Shown: positions 17,009-25,436, counted from the stretch's first letter. The stretch is DNA of 51,291 nucleotides from Bradyrhizobium tropiciagri (GCF_001189845.1 NZ_LFLZ01000065.1:1-51291), one strand, 5' to 3'. Numbers and translations are program-made. Notes: a model not told the origin generated them from the sequence alone.

Positions 17009-17869
17009 ATGATGGCCGGCCTGGATCCCAAGGAATTGCTCGAGCTTGCGCTGCTGCTGATCGCGGTCGGTGCGCTGTCCGGCTTTCTCGCCGGCCTGTT
17101 CGGCATCGGCGGCGGCGCGATCCTGGTGCCGGTGTTCTACGAATGCTTTCGCCTCGCCGGCGTGCCGCTCGAAGTGCGGATGCCGCTCTGCATCGGTACC
17201 TCGCTCGCGATCATCATCCCGACGTCGCTGAGCTCGTTCCGCGCCCATTATCGGCGCGGCGCGGTCGACATGGAAATCCTGAAACGCTGGTGGCTGCCGA
17301 TCGTGATCGGCGTCGCCGCCGGCAGCGTCACCGCGCGCTTCGCGCCGGAGCGCTTGTTCAAGATCGTGTTCGTGATGGTGGCCTGGTCGGCGGCGGCGCG
17401 ACTGCTGTTGGCGCGCGAGACCTGGAAGTTCGGCGACGACGTGCCGAACGGTTTTCTGATGCGTGTCTACGGCTTCTTCGTCGGCCTGCTGTCGACGCTG
17501 ATGGGCATCGGCGGCGGCCTGTTCGCCAATCTGCTGATGACCTTCTACGGCCGGCCGATCCATCAGGCGGTCGCGACCTCCTCGGCGCTCGCGGTGCTGA
17601 TCTCGATCCCCGGTGCATTGGGTTACGTCTATGCCGGCTGGCCCGCCGCCGCGCGCTTCCCCGACGTCGCCGCACTGCAACTGCCGTTTGCGCTCGGCTA
17701 CGTCTCGCTGATCGGTGCGCTGCTGGTGATGCCGACCACGCTGGTCACCGCACCGCTCGGCGTGAAGGTCGCGCACGCGCTGTCGAAGCGGGCGCTCGAA
17801 GTGGCGTTCGGGACCTATCTCTTCATCGTCGGTGGGCGGTTCGTGATCAGCCTCGTCGGCGGGCATTAG
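17009..17869 (+). CDS. TSUP-family permease (sulfite exporter TauE/SafE)
   Basis: 286 residues from the first of two adjacent ATGs (17009 and 17012; AAGGGA just upstream). The two inverted repeats of the TSUP family are clear: GFLAGLFGIGGGAILVPVFY near the start and GLLSTLMGIGGGLFANLLM in the second half, with eight or so helices. Members export or import small sulfur-containing or organic anions; substrate here is unknown. Its divergent LysR neighbour is the likely regulator. The stop overlaps the stop of the convergent orphan gene by four bases. Confidence 0.88.
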   Translation: MMAGLDPKELLELALLLIAVGALSGFLAGLFGIGGGAILVPVFYECFRLAGVPLEVRMPLCIGTSLAIIIPTSLSSFRAHYRRGAVDMEILKRWWLPIVIGVAAGSVTARFAPERLFKIVFVMVAWSAAARLLLARETWKFGDDVPNGFLMRVYGFFVGLLSTLMGIGGGLFANLLMTFYGRPIHQAVATSSALAVLISIPGALGYVYAGWPAAARFPDVAALQLPFALGYVSLIGALLVMPTTLVTAPLGVKVAHALSKRALEVAFGTYLFIVGGRFVISLVGGH

Positions 17870-18381
17870 CCGGGAAGGCTACGACACCTGGCCCACAAGC
17901 GAGGCCTTCGGATCATGCTATTGCCCCAGTACCGCAGGTCGCCCTGGCACTCAAAGTGGCCCGCACCTGCCAATGCCTGAATCCGGGCCGCGATCGTCTC
18001 ACTGCTGATCGCCAACCCGATGTCGTCACACGCCACAAGTGCCTGACCCACAATCATCATCATCGTCCGCCATTTTGGCTCCATGACAGAGAAGATGATC
18101 TGGTCGAGTTTGGTGACCGATATGGACAGGCTTGGCGAAACCTCATCCCAGGTGAGCGTGCTGCTGATCCGTGGACGTTTCGGTCGCGGCGCCAGCTCCG
18201 GATACTGGTCATAGAGGTCGAACAGTTTCTTGTAGACGACTTCGCAGGCCTTGGTCAGATGCTCCAACAAGGCGTCGTAATCGACCTTGTCGATTTCCTT
18301 CGTGGCGATGACTGTACGATCGAGTGCCCGGCTCACTTTCAGGAGATGTTTCTTTAATTCGGCCGCCCGCTCTCGATTCAT
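17866..18381 (-). CDS. Orphan protein, DUF3658-like C-terminus, tandem paralogue 1
   Basis: 171 residues from ATG 18381 (MNRERAAELKKHLLKV); the frame continues 22 codons upstream but the paralogue alignment and the repeat lying there favour the shorter start. N-terminal helical half with YDQYPELAP, then LTWDEV, then a C-terminal half LDQIIFSVMEPKWR ... IAARIQALAGAGHFECQGDLRYWGNSMIR. The last part resembles the DUF3658 ending (GxLExxGDL...SEVRL), though Glu-Val is Met-Ile here and 14 extra residues follow. About 40 percent identical to the next gene over the last 67 residues. Base composition is clearly lower in GC than the neighbours. Function unknown. Confidence 0.7.
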   Translation of the reverse strand: MNRERAAELKKHLLKVSRALDRTVIATKEIDKVDYDALLEHLTKACEVVYKKLFDLYDQYPELAPRPKRPRISSTLTWDEVSPSLSISVTKLDQIIFSVMEPKWRTMMMIVGQALVACDDIGLAISSETIAARIQALAGAGHFECQGDLRYWGNSMIRRPRLWARCRSLPG

Positions 18382-18415
18382 GCCAAAGGCCTCGTGACTA
18401 CACCTTGCAAATATT

Positions 18416-18449
18416 GGGCGCGCATTCGCGCAACCCGTTGGCTCCATCC
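18416..18449. repeat. Partial family-A repeat between the two orphan paralogues
   Basis: 34 bases beginning GGGCGCGCATTCGCGC and ending GGCTCCATCC match 43482-43515 at 32 of 34 positions, the latter lying inside a full family-A element. It sits just upstream of the start of paralogue 1. Confidence 0.7.
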
Positions 18450-18459
18450 AGACGACAAA

Positions 18460-18957
18460 CTAATCCTTTAATCGGACTTCACTGCCGCCCCATATTCGAA
18501 GGTCGCCAACACCTTCAATCCGATCGGAATCTGAGAGTAGCCGCAATCGCGCTGCGATCACCTCGTGACTGATAGGTAAGCCGAGCTGCTCGCAACGCTT
18601 CCCGGCATTGGTGAGAAGTACCGCCACCTTCTGCCACTGCGACCTCAAGAGCGAGAGGATGATCTCGTCGAGCTGGCCTTCGCCTACCGATGACGGGAGA
18701 TTTACGTCGTTCCAAGTCAGCTCGCTGCATATCTCGGGTGGCGTACGATCATTTTCCGGCGGGATCAGATCGGGATATTGCTCCCAGATCTGCAACAGCA
18801 CCTTGTCCTGCAAGTCGGAGACGACTTCGTGAAGCAGGTTGTCAAATTTGACCCGCTCGGCCTTGGCAAGGCCCGCGACGGCCATTCTCGCCTTGTGGAT
18901 CGCCTCCCAGGCATCGAGCAAGTGATCGTTGATCCGGTCAGCCTGCTCCCGCTTCAT
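18460..18957 (-). CDS. Orphan protein, DUF3658-like C-terminus, tandem paralogue 2
   Basis: 165 residues from ATG 18957 (MKREQADRINDHLLDAW, with GAGGG upstream); ten further in-frame codons exist upstream. Same layout as paralogue 1: IWEQYPDLIP, LTWNDV, LDEIILSLLRSQWQKVAVLL, PISHEVIAARLRLL and the closing GDLRIWGGSEVRLKD, a good match to the DUF3658 ending as I know it. All-soluble, no signal peptide. Separated from paralogue 1 by 78 bases that contain a repeat fragment. Lower GC suggests a later arrival than the flanking genes. Some DUF3658-like proteins act as polymorphic immunity-type proteins, but no toxin is nearby; function unknown. Confidence 0.72.
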   Translation of the reverse strand: MKREQADRINDHLLDAWEAIHKARMAVAGLAKAERVKFDNLLHEVVSDLQDKVLLQIWEQYPDLIPPENDRTPPEICSELTWNDVNLPSSVGEGQLDEIILSLLRSQWQKVAVLLTNAGKRCEQLGLPISHEVIAARLRLLSDSDRIEGVGDLRIWGGSEVRLKD

Positions 18958-18983
18958 GGTCCCTCGCGAAACTTCGCGTCCCC

Positions 18984-20513
18984 TCAAGCCTTCGAATAAA
19001 TATCCTTATACGTATCCCGCAGAATGTTCTTCTGCACCTTGCCCATCGCGTTGCGCGGCAATTCGTCGACCACGAACACGCGCTTGGGCATCTTGAATTT
19101 GGCGAGCCGTCCGTCGAGCGCCTTCAGTACCGAGGCCTCGCTGATATCGGCGCCCTTGCTGCAGACCAGCACGGCGGTGACGCCTTCGCCGAAATCTGCA
19201 TGCGGCACGCCGATCACGGCCGACTCGATCACGCCGGGCATGGCGTCGATCTCGCTCTCGATCTCCTTCGGATAGACGTTGAAGCCGCCCGAGATCACGA
19301 GATCCTTGCCGCGGCCGAGGATGTGGACGTAGCCCTTGTCGTCGATCTTGCCGAGGTCGCCGGTGATGAAGAAGCCCTCGCCACGGAATTCGGACTTGGT
19401 CTTCTCCGGCATCCGCCAGTAGCCCTGGAACACGTTCGGGCCCTTCACCTCGATCATGCCGATGGTCTCGCGCGCCAGCTCCTTGCCGGATTCGGGATCG
19501 GTGACCCGCACGGTCACGCCGGGCAGCGCGAAACCGACGGCGCCGGGCACGCGATCGCCGTCATAGGGGTTCGAGGTGTTCATGTTGGTCTCGGTCATGC
19601 CGTAGCGCTCGAGCACGGCATGTCCGGTACGCGCCGACCATTCGCGATGGGTGTCGGCGAGCAGCGGCGCCGAACCTGAGATGAACAGCCGCATGTGTTT
19701 TGTCGCGTCCTTGTTCAGGCCGGGGTTCTGCAACAGGCGGGTATAGAAGGTCGGCACGCCCATCATCACGGTGGCGCGGGCCATCAGCTTCAGGATCGCG
19801 TCCGGATCGAACTTCGGCAGGAAGATCATCGAGGCGCGCGCAAACAGCGTCACGTTGCTCGCCACGAACAGGCCGTGGGTGTGATAGATCGGCAGCGCGT
19901 GGATCAGCACGTCCTTGTCGGTGAAGCGCCAGTAATCGACCAGCGAGTACGAGTTCGACGCGAGATTGTCGTGCGACAGCATCGCGCCCTTGGAACGGCC
20001 GGTGGTGCCCGAGGTGTAGAGGATCGCGGCGAGATCGTTGTTTGCCCGTGACACGGTCGCGAATTCCTTCGGCGCCTTGTCGGCGGCTTCGGTGAGCGAG
20101 CCCCTGCCGCTGGAATCGAGCGTTTCGACCTTCGCGCCGACCCTGGCGGCGATCGCCTTGATGCCTTCGAGCTTCGAGGGATCGCAGACCACGACCGTCG
20201 GCTCGGCATCGGTGATGAAGTATTCGAGCTCGTTCAGCGTATAGGCGGTGTTGAGCGGCAGATAGACGCCGCCGGCTCGCACGGTCGCAAGATAGAGCAC
20301 CAGCGCCGAGACCGACTTCTCGGTCTGCGCCGCGACCCGGTCACCCGGCTTGACGCCGCGCTCAACCAGCACATTCGCCATCTGGCCCGCGCGCGCGATC
20401 AGATCGCCATAGGTGATGCGGCTGCCGTCGAGCTGCTCGATCGCCAGCCGGTTGGGATCGTCGAGGCCGTCGAACAGGCGGGAAAACAGGTTGGCGTTGG
20501 TGGTCGTGTTCAT
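18984..20513 (-). CDS. matB: Malonyl-CoA synthetase (AMP-forming)
   Basis: 509 residues, full length for MatB, and very close in style to the Rhodopseudomonas palustris enzyme. P-loop LYTSGTTGRSKG (165-176), GSAPL, YGMTETNMNTSNPYDGDR (substrate-pocket region typical of MatB), hinge RGKDLVISGGFNVYPKEIE and C-terminal catalytic Lys492 in PRNAMGKVQK. It converts malonate, ATP and CoA to malonyl-CoA, AMP and PPi. Malonate use matters to rhizobia in nodules. ATG start with GGGGGA seven bases upstream. It diverges from the SDR gene across 86 bases. Lys492 is the residue Pat-type acetyltransferases modify in homologues. Confidence 0.92.
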   Translation of the reverse strand: MNTTTNANLFSRLFDGLDDPNRLAIEQLDGSRITYGDLIARAGQMANVLVERGVKPGDRVAAQTEKSVSALVLYLATVRAGGVYLPLNTAYTLNELEYFITDAEPTVVVCDPSKLEGIKAIAARVGAKVETLDSSGRGSLTEAADKAPKEFATVSRANNDLAAILYTSGTTGRSKGAMLSHDNLASNSYSLVDYWRFTDKDVLIHALPIYHTHGLFVASNVTLFARASMIFLPKFDPDAILKLMARATVMMGVPTFYTRLLQNPGLNKDATKHMRLFISGSAPLLADTHREWSARTGHAVLERYGMTETNMNTSNPYDGDRVPGAVGFALPGVTVRVTDPESGKELARETIGMIEVKGPNVFQGYWRMPEKTKSEFRGEGFFITGDLGKIDDKGYVHILGRGKDLVISGGFNVYPKEIESEIDAMPGVIESAVIGVPHADFGEGVTAVLVCSKGADISEASVLKALDGRLAKFKMPKRVFVVDELPRNAMGKVQKNILRDTYKDIYSKA

Positions 20514-20599
20514 GCAACATCCCCCGAAGGGCGAAAGAGCCGGAAAGGTCTGGCTGGATTAGCAAAAACGCCCTTCGGAAAGCAACGGAGACAGTTTGC

Positions 20600-21361
20600 A
20601 TGACAAATAATGGGAAACGCGTGGCCTGGGTCACCGGCGGTGGAACGGGAATCGGTGAATCCGGGGCGGAATTCCTGGCTGCGGACGGCTGGACGGTGGT
20701 GGTTTCCGGCCGCCGCAAGGAAGAGCTGGACCGCGTGGTGGCCAACATCACGAAAAAGGGCGGCAAGGCCGAGGCGATCCCGCTTGACGTCAGCAGCAAG
20801 GCCGACGTCAACAAGGCGGCCGAGGCGATCGTCGCCAAGCACGGCCGCATCGACCTCCTGGTCAACAGCGCCGGCATCAATGTGCCGAAGCGCAGCTGGG
20901 CCGACATGGAACTGGAAGGCTGGGACAAGCTGGTCGAGGTCAACCTCAACGGCGTGCTCTATTGTATGCGCGCGGTGCTGCCGACCATGCGCAAGCAGCA
21001 GGACGGCTGCATCATCAACGTCGCCTCGTGGGCCGGCCGCCACGTCTCGAAGATGCCGGGCCCGGCCTACACCACGACCAAGCACGCGGTGCTGGCGCTG
21101 ACCCATTCCTTCAACATGGACGAATGCATCAACGGCCTGCGCGCCTGCTGCCTGTCGCCGGGCGAGGTCGCGACCCCGATCCTGAAGCAGCGGCCGGTGG
21201 TGCCGAGCGAGGCCGAGCAGGCCAAGATGCTGCAGCCCGAGGATTGCGGCCGCACCATCGCCTTCGTCGCCAGCATGCCGGCGCGGGTCTGCATGAACGA
21301 GATCCTGATCAGCCCGACGCATAACCGGGGATTCATCCAGACGCCGGCGAACAGGGATTAG
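20600..21361 (+). CDS. Short-chain dehydrogenase/reductase
   Basis: 253 residues, classical SDR. Cofactor motif TGGGTGIGE (12-20), Arg at 38-39 (SGRRKEE) favouring NADP(H), NSAG at 89-92, and catalytic Ser143, Tyr157 and Lys161 (AYTTTKHAVL). Ends in NRGFIQTPANRD, a tail seen in SDR250C-like members. GGAGA eight bases before ATG. Substrate unknown; the divergent partner is matB, which may mean shared control but does not show a shared pathway. Confidence 0.9.
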   Translation: MTNNGKRVAWVTGGGTGIGESGAEFLAADGWTVVVSGRRKEELDRVVANITKKGGKAEAIPLDVSSKADVNKAAEAIVAKHGRIDLLVNSAGINVPKRSWADMELEGWDKLVEVNLNGVLYCMRAVLPTMRKQQDGCIINVASWAGRHVSKMPGPAYTTTKHAVLALTHSFNMDECINGLRACCLSPGEVATPILKQRPVVPSEAEQAKMLQPEDCGRTIAFVASMPARVCMNEILISPTHNRGFIQTPANRD

Positions 21362-21380
21362 GCCGAGCTCTATCAACGAG

Positions 21381-21511
21381 TCGTCCCTGCTTTCGAAAGC
21401 AGGGACCCATAACCACCGATATTGGTTGTTGCGTACGCTGGAGCCGCAGCCTTCGCCAAACGACTATTCGTGGTTATGGTCCCGGCTCGCGCTTCGCTTG
21501 GCCGGGACGAC
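21381..21511. repeat. Dispersed palindromic repeat, family D (copy 2)
   Basis: TCGTCCCTGC...GCAGGGACCCATAACCACC on the left and GTGGTTATGGTCCCGGC...GGCCGGGACGAC on the right. Each side also folds on itself (CCCTGCTTTCGAAAGCAGGG). Between the convergent SDR and MFS genes. Confidence 0.8.
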
Positions 21512-21543
21512 AGCGTTGATGGATATCGCCATCGCGCTCTACC

Positions 21544-22944
21544 TCACTCGCTGATCTCGTTCAGCTCCTTGCCGGTATGCTCCGGTACGAACAGGAAGAC
21601 CCCGATCGCCATCGCGATCATCAGCACCGGGATGCAGAGGAACGCCAGCGCGAACGAGCCGGTGTGCTGCTGGAGTGCGATCGAGACGAAGGGAAACAGC
21701 ACGAAGCCGACGAAATAGGCGATCGCCCAGACCACGCCGTTGGCAGCGCCCCGGATCCGGGTCGGGAAGATCTCCGCCGTCAGGGTCGTGCTCGGGCCCC
21801 AGAAGCCGAGGAAGCCGAGGCACCAGAGAAGCCCGAACGTCCACAGCAGCACGCGGTCTTCGGAATAGACCCAGAGAGTCATGAAGATCGCGCCCTCGAT
21901 CAGGGTCACGATGAAGGTGCGGCGGCGGCCGATCTTGTCGATCAGCCAGCCGACGACGCACAGGCCGACGAAGCCGCAGAGGCCGTAGAACACGTAGAAC
22001 AGGCTGTATTCGGCGGTCGACCAGTGCTTCTCGGTGGACAGATACAGCGGCATCCAGGCGCCGACCGTGCCGTAGATGCAGGTCGAGGCGCAGGCAACGA
22101 ACAGTGCGACTAGGGTTGAGGGCAGCACGTCGGGCATGAACACCTGGCTGATGCCGACCGACTTGGCCTTGGTGAACCAGTTGCGGTCGTCGTCGCTGAC
22201 CGTGCCGCCGCGCGCCAGCGTCTCGGAGATGTGCCGCTTGCGGTCCTGCGAACGCACCCAATAGGGCGATTCCGGACAGGTCGAGCGGATATAGATCGCG
22301 AGCAGCGCGATCACGCCGGGCACCATCACGGCGATACGCCAGCCGAAATTGGCGGCGACGAGGCCGGTGATCGCACCGGCAAGCGTCGCGCCCAGGCACC
22401 AGGCCGAACGCGTGATGCTGATGACGCGGCCGCGCAGTCGCGCCGGCCAGGTCTCCGCCACCAGCATCGAGCCGAGCGACCATTCGCCGTTCAGCGCAAA
22501 GAACAGCAGCGAGCGCGCGATCACGAACACCGCGAAGGTCGGCGACAGCGCCGCGACCGGCATCAACAGCGAGAACAGTGCGATATTGACGGCGAGCAGC
22601 GTGCGGCGGCCGTAGCGGTCGGCGAGCCACGGCCAGAAATAGAGCCCGGCGATGCCGACGAACAGCGCGATCTGCATGCCGGAGCGATACTCCGGCAGGG
22701 TGAGCTGGAATTCCTTGATCACCATCGGCGAGATCAGGGCGAAGATCACGCCGTCCATGCCGTCGAAGCCCCAGCCGAGCGCATTGGCGGTGGCGATGTG
22801 CCAATGGGTTTTCGTGAGCTCGGTGCTGCCGGCGACGGCGCGGTAGTTGTCGTATTGCAGGTGTTTCTGTTCGAGCGGTCCGACGTCGCTGCCGGCATCG
22901 TTCACCATCGGCGCGGCGCGCCCATCCGCCGTAATGCTGCTCAT
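21544..22944 (-). CDS. MFS transporter (metabolite:H+ symporter type)
   Basis: 466 residues from ATG 22944 (MSSITADGRAAP), chosen because GGGGA lies eight bases upstream; the frame extends five codons more. Twelve membrane segments. Family signatures: GWGFDGMDGVIFALISP in helix 1, WLADRYGRRTLL in loop 2-3, and GWLIDKIGRRRTF in loop 8-9. It resembles the aromatic-acid/sialate-type symporters, but the substrate is not determined by sequence. A polar N-terminal tail of about 55 residues precedes helix 1. Stands alone between repeat D and a 328-base divergent region. Confidence 0.88.
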   Translation of the reverse strand: MSSITADGRAAPMVNDAGSDVGPLEQKHLQYDNYRAVAGSTELTKTHWHIATANALGWGFDGMDGVIFALISPMVIKEFQLTLPEYRSGMQIALFVGIAGLYFWPWLADRYGRRTLLAVNIALFSLLMPVAALSPTFAVFVIARSLLFFALNGEWSLGSMLVAETWPARLRGRVISITRSAWCLGATLAGAITGLVAANFGWRIAVMVPGVIALLAIYIRSTCPESPYWVRSQDRKRHISETLARGGTVSDDDRNWFTKAKSVGISQVFMPDVLPSTLVALFVACASTCIYGTVGAWMPLYLSTEKHWSTAEYSLFYVFYGLCGFVGLCVVGWLIDKIGRRRTFIVTLIEGAIFMTLWVYSEDRVLLWTFGLLWCLGFLGFWGPSTTLTAEIFPTRIRGAANGVVWAIAYFVGFVLFPFVSIALQQHTGSFALAFLCIPVLMIAMAIGVFLFVPEHTGKELNEISE

Positions 22945-23272
22945 GACTGGCATCCCCACGACCGCCGGCGGCGAAGCTGCGCCGCAATCTCAGGCTGAAC
23001 CAATCGAACAATGGCAGCAAGCAAATTGCTTGCGGCAGCGCACGCGTCCATTCCGCTGAATGGAATGGCGCGCAGGTCGTGCAATGAGCGCGCGTACGCA
23101 GCGCGCCGCCGCCGGTTTCAGGAATCACAAAGAATTATTTCCGGAAACCGCCCGGAAAACCTCGCGTAGCTCAGCTCAACGATGGCGCTCTCATCAACCA
23201 ACCCGCGCCGTTGTTGCCCCTTCATCGCCGGCGGAGACGCGCCGGCCAGATTAGCCATTGGGAGACGAAATC
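22945..23272. other. 328-base divergent intergenic region
   Basis: Between the MFS gene and the fasciclin gene. No gene seen. It contains the GCAAGCAA-A-TTGCTTGC palindrome (23017-23033) and CCATTCC/GGAATGG arms at 23048-23068. Confidence 0.6.
23017..23033. promoter_or_regulatory. Candidate operator palindrome
   Basis: GCAAGCAA and TTGCTTGC are exact inverted copies around one central A, 73 bases above the MFS start and 240 before the fasciclin start. Shape and size suit a dimeric regulator; none is identified. Confidence 0.3.
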
Positions 23273-23827
23273 ATGTCGAAGCGTATTGCCTATCTCGCCG
23301 CCGCCGCCTTCAGCGCGCTCGCGATCACTGCCACCGTCATCGCGCCGGTCCGCGCCGAGGAAAAGACCGTGATGGTCGGCGGCGCCGCGATGTTCCCGTC
23401 CAAGAACATCGTCCAGAACGCCGTCAATTCGAAGGACCACACCACCCTCGTCGCCGCGGTGAAGGCCGCGGGCCTGGTCGGCACGCTGGAAGGCAAGGGC
23501 CCGTTCACGGTGTTCGCGCCGACCAACGCCGCGTTCGGCAAGCTGCCGGCCGGAACCGTCGACAGTCTCGTCAAGCCCGAGAACAAGGCGACGTTGACCA
23601 AGATCCTCACCTACCATGTGGTGCCCGGCAAGCTCGAGGCCTCCGACCTCACCGACGGCAAGTTGCTGAAGACCGCCGAGGGCGAGGAGCTGACCGTGAA
23701 GCGGCAGGACGGCAAGGTCTGGATCGTCGATGCCAAGGGCGGCACCTCGATGGTGACGATCTCCAACGTCAACCAGTCGAACGGCGTCATCCATGTGGTC
23801 GACACCGTGCTGATGCCGGCGTCGTGA
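23273..23827 (+). CDS. Secreted fasciclin (FAS1) domain protein
   Basis: 184 residues. Signal peptide MSKRIAYLAAAAFSALAITATVIAPVRAEE with an AxA-type site near residue 28, then a single FAS1 domain. Both FAS1 boxes are visible: FTVFAPTNAAFGKLP (H1) and ILTYHVVPGKLEASDL, with the ending NGVIHVVDTVLMP (H2). Periplasmic or secreted FAS1 proteins act in adhesion; in rhizobia the Nex18/Fix-type members are needed for symbiosis, which is family knowledge and not shown here. Start chosen at 23273 because GGGAGACG lies just upstream; an earlier TTG is less likely. Followed by a good terminator. Confidence 0.92.
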   Translation: MSKRIAYLAAAAFSALAITATVIAPVRAEEKTVMVGGAAMFPSKNIVQNAVNSKDHTTLVAAVKAAGLVGTLEGKGPFTVFAPTNAAFGKLPAGTVDSLVKPENKATLTKILTYHVVPGKLEASDLTDGKLLKTAEGEELTVKRQDGKVWIVDAKGGTSMVTISNVNQSNGVIHVVDTVLMPAS

Positions 23828-23869
23828 CACCTGGCCGCCCGGTTAGGCCCTGACCGGTCCGACGAAATC

Positions 23870-23903
23870 GCGAGCCGGAGCCTCGCCCCGGCTCGCATTT
23901 TTG
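23870..23903 (+). terminator. Rho-independent terminator after the fasciclin gene
   Basis: GCGAGCCGG and CCGGCTCGC form a perfect 9-bp stem with a nine-base loop, followed by ATTTTTG. Confidence 0.8.
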
Positions 23904-24007
23904 TGACCACATGAAGTGGCCTATATCGAACTGATGATCCGCCACCCCGTAACGGAACGCCGGTTCCCGGCGTATAAGCCGGTAACGACCACCAGCAGAG
24001 AACTTCC

Positions 24008-24856
24008 ATGACGAGCCTTGCCGTCAGCGACCACCAGGCAGAGACCGCAACACCGGCGAAGGTGATCCAGCCGGTCTGGGTCCGGATCGTGCACTGGGTC
24101 AACGCCTTCGCGATGATCCTGATGATCATGTCCGGTTGGCAGATCTACAACGCCTCGCCGCTGTTCAGTTTCACCTTCTCCCACAGTATCACGCTCGGCG
24201 GCTGGCTCGGCGGCGCACTGCTCTGGCACTTCGCCGCGATGTGGCTGTTGATGGTTAACGGCCTGGTCTATCTGGCGCTGGGTTTTGCGACCGGCCGCTT
24301 CCGCAAGAAGCTGCTGCCGATCACCCCCGGCGGCGTGATTGCCGACACCAAGGCGGCGCTGACCTTCAAGCTGTCGCATGACGATCTCAGCAAGTATAAT
24401 TCGGTGCAGAAGCTGCTTTATACCGGCATCATCACCGTCGGCGTCGTCATCGTGCTATCCGGCCTGTCGATGTGGAAGCCCGTGCAATTGCACTGGCTGG
24501 TGTCGCTGTTCGGCGGCTACGACATCGCCCGCTACGTTCACTTCACCTGCATGGCGCTGATCGTCGCCTTCCTGGTGATCCATGTCGCGCTCGCGCTGCT
24601 GGTGCCGAAGAGCCTGCGCGCGATGCTCATCGGGCGTGAGGGAGGGTATTATGGGTCGTCTCAGAAAACTCCTGATCCCCGGTGTCGACAAGAAGCTGCT
24701 GGTGCGCGATGCGGTGAAGACGATGCCGGAGCTGACGCGCCGCCGCTTCATCACGGCCGGCACCAGCCTCGGCGCGCTGACGCTGCTCACCGGCTGCGAC
24801 GTGGTCGATTCGTCGTCGGCGGAGGAATTGCTGAAGAAGGTCTCGAAGTTCAATGA
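24008..24856 (+). CDS. Cytochrome b561-type membrane protein; C-terminus probably frameshifted
   Basis: Residues 1-209 are a cytochrome b/b6-like di-haem membrane protein with four helices: PVWVRIVHWVNAFAMILMIMSG carries the first His, LWHFAAMWLL the second, with further His in RYVHFTCMAL and VIHVALALL. It should pass electrons between the quinone pool and its partner oxidoreductase. The family ends soon after LVPKSLRAM. Here the frame runs on past LIGREGG for about 70 residues of Arg/Ala/His-rich sequence overlapping the next gene by 206 bases, which is not family-like. A TGA lies one base out of frame at 24637; a single lost base just before it would explain this. Start ATG 24008. Confidence 0.8.
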   Translation: MTSLAVSDHQAETATPAKVIQPVWVRIVHWVNAFAMILMIMSGWQIYNASPLFSFTFSHSITLGGWLGGALLWHFAAMWLLMVNGLVYLALGFATGRFRKKLLPITPGGVIADTKAALTFKLSHDDLSKYNSVQKLLYTGIITVGVVIVLSGLSMWKPVQLHWLVSLFGGYDIARYVHFTCMALIVAFLVIHVALALLVPKSLRAMLIGREGGYYGSSQKTPDPRCRQEAAGARCGEDDAGADAPPLHHGRHQPRRADAAHRLRRGRFVVGGGIAEEGLEVQ

Positions 24857-25436
24857 CGCAGTGCAGGCCTGGATCTTCAATCCGGACGCGCTGGCGCCGA
24901 CCTTCCCCGAGAGCATGATCACCAAGCCGTTCCCGTTCAATGCCTATTACGATCTCGACGATGCGCCCGAGATCGCGGGCGCGGACTGGAAGCTCGAGGT
25001 GCGCGGGCTGGTCGACAACAAGAAGTCGTGGACGCTCGACGAATTGTACAAGCTGCCGCAGGTCAAGCAGGTGACGCGCCACATCTGCGTCGAGGGCTGG
25101 AGCGCGATCGGCAGCTGGACCGGCACACCCTTACGCGATTTCCTCAAGATCATTGGCGCCGACACGCGCGCCAAATATGTCTGGTTCCAGTGCGCCGACA
25201 AGGACGGCTACAATTCACCTTTGGACATGCGCACGGCGCTGCACCCGCAGACCCAGATGACGTTCAAATTCGCCGACCAGATCCTGCCGCGCGCCTACGG
25301 TTTTCCGATGAAGATCCGGGTGCCGACCAAGCTCGGCTTCAAGAACCCGAAATACGTGCTCTCGATGGAAGTCACCAACGACTACAAGGGCGGCTACTGG
25401 GAAGACCAGGGGTATAATTCGTTTAGTGGAAGTTAG
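24651..25436 (+). CDS. Periplasmic molybdopterin-dependent oxidoreductase (sulfite-oxidase fold)
   Basis: 261 residues with GGGAGGG six bases before ATG. The N-terminus has a Tat motif TRRRFITAG (29-37), followed by a hydrophobic stretch ending LLTGC, a lipobox-like Cys49. The sulfite-oxidase-fold domain follows, with Mo-ligand Cys146 in TRHICVEGWSAIGSWTG and DLDDAPEIAGADWKLEVRGLV at its start. Known relatives are YedY/MsrP-like enzymes that repair or reduce sulfoxides. With the cytochrome b gene directly upstream it forms a two-gene electron-transfer module: membrane cytochrome plus periplasmic Mo enzyme. Substrate unknown. Stop is two bases before repeat D copy 3. Confidence 0.88.
   Translation: MGRLRKLLIPGVDKKLLVRDAVKTMPELTRRRFITAGTSLGALTLLTGCDVVDSSSAEELLKKVSKFNDAVQAWIFNPDALAPTFPESMITKPFPFNAYYDLDDAPEIAGADWKLEVRGLVDNKKSWTLDELYKLPQVKQVTRHICVEGWSAIGSWTGTPLRDFLKIIGADTRAKYVWFQCADKDGYNSPLDMRTALHPQTQMTFKFADQILPRAYGFPMKIRVPTKLGFKNPKYVLSMEVTNDYKGGYWEDQGYNSFSGS

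Noticed and set aside
21539..23128. 529-residue minus-strand frame overlapping the MFS gene
   Set aside because: Arg/Ala-rich off-frame reading of the same DNA that encodes a clean 12-helix MFS protein.
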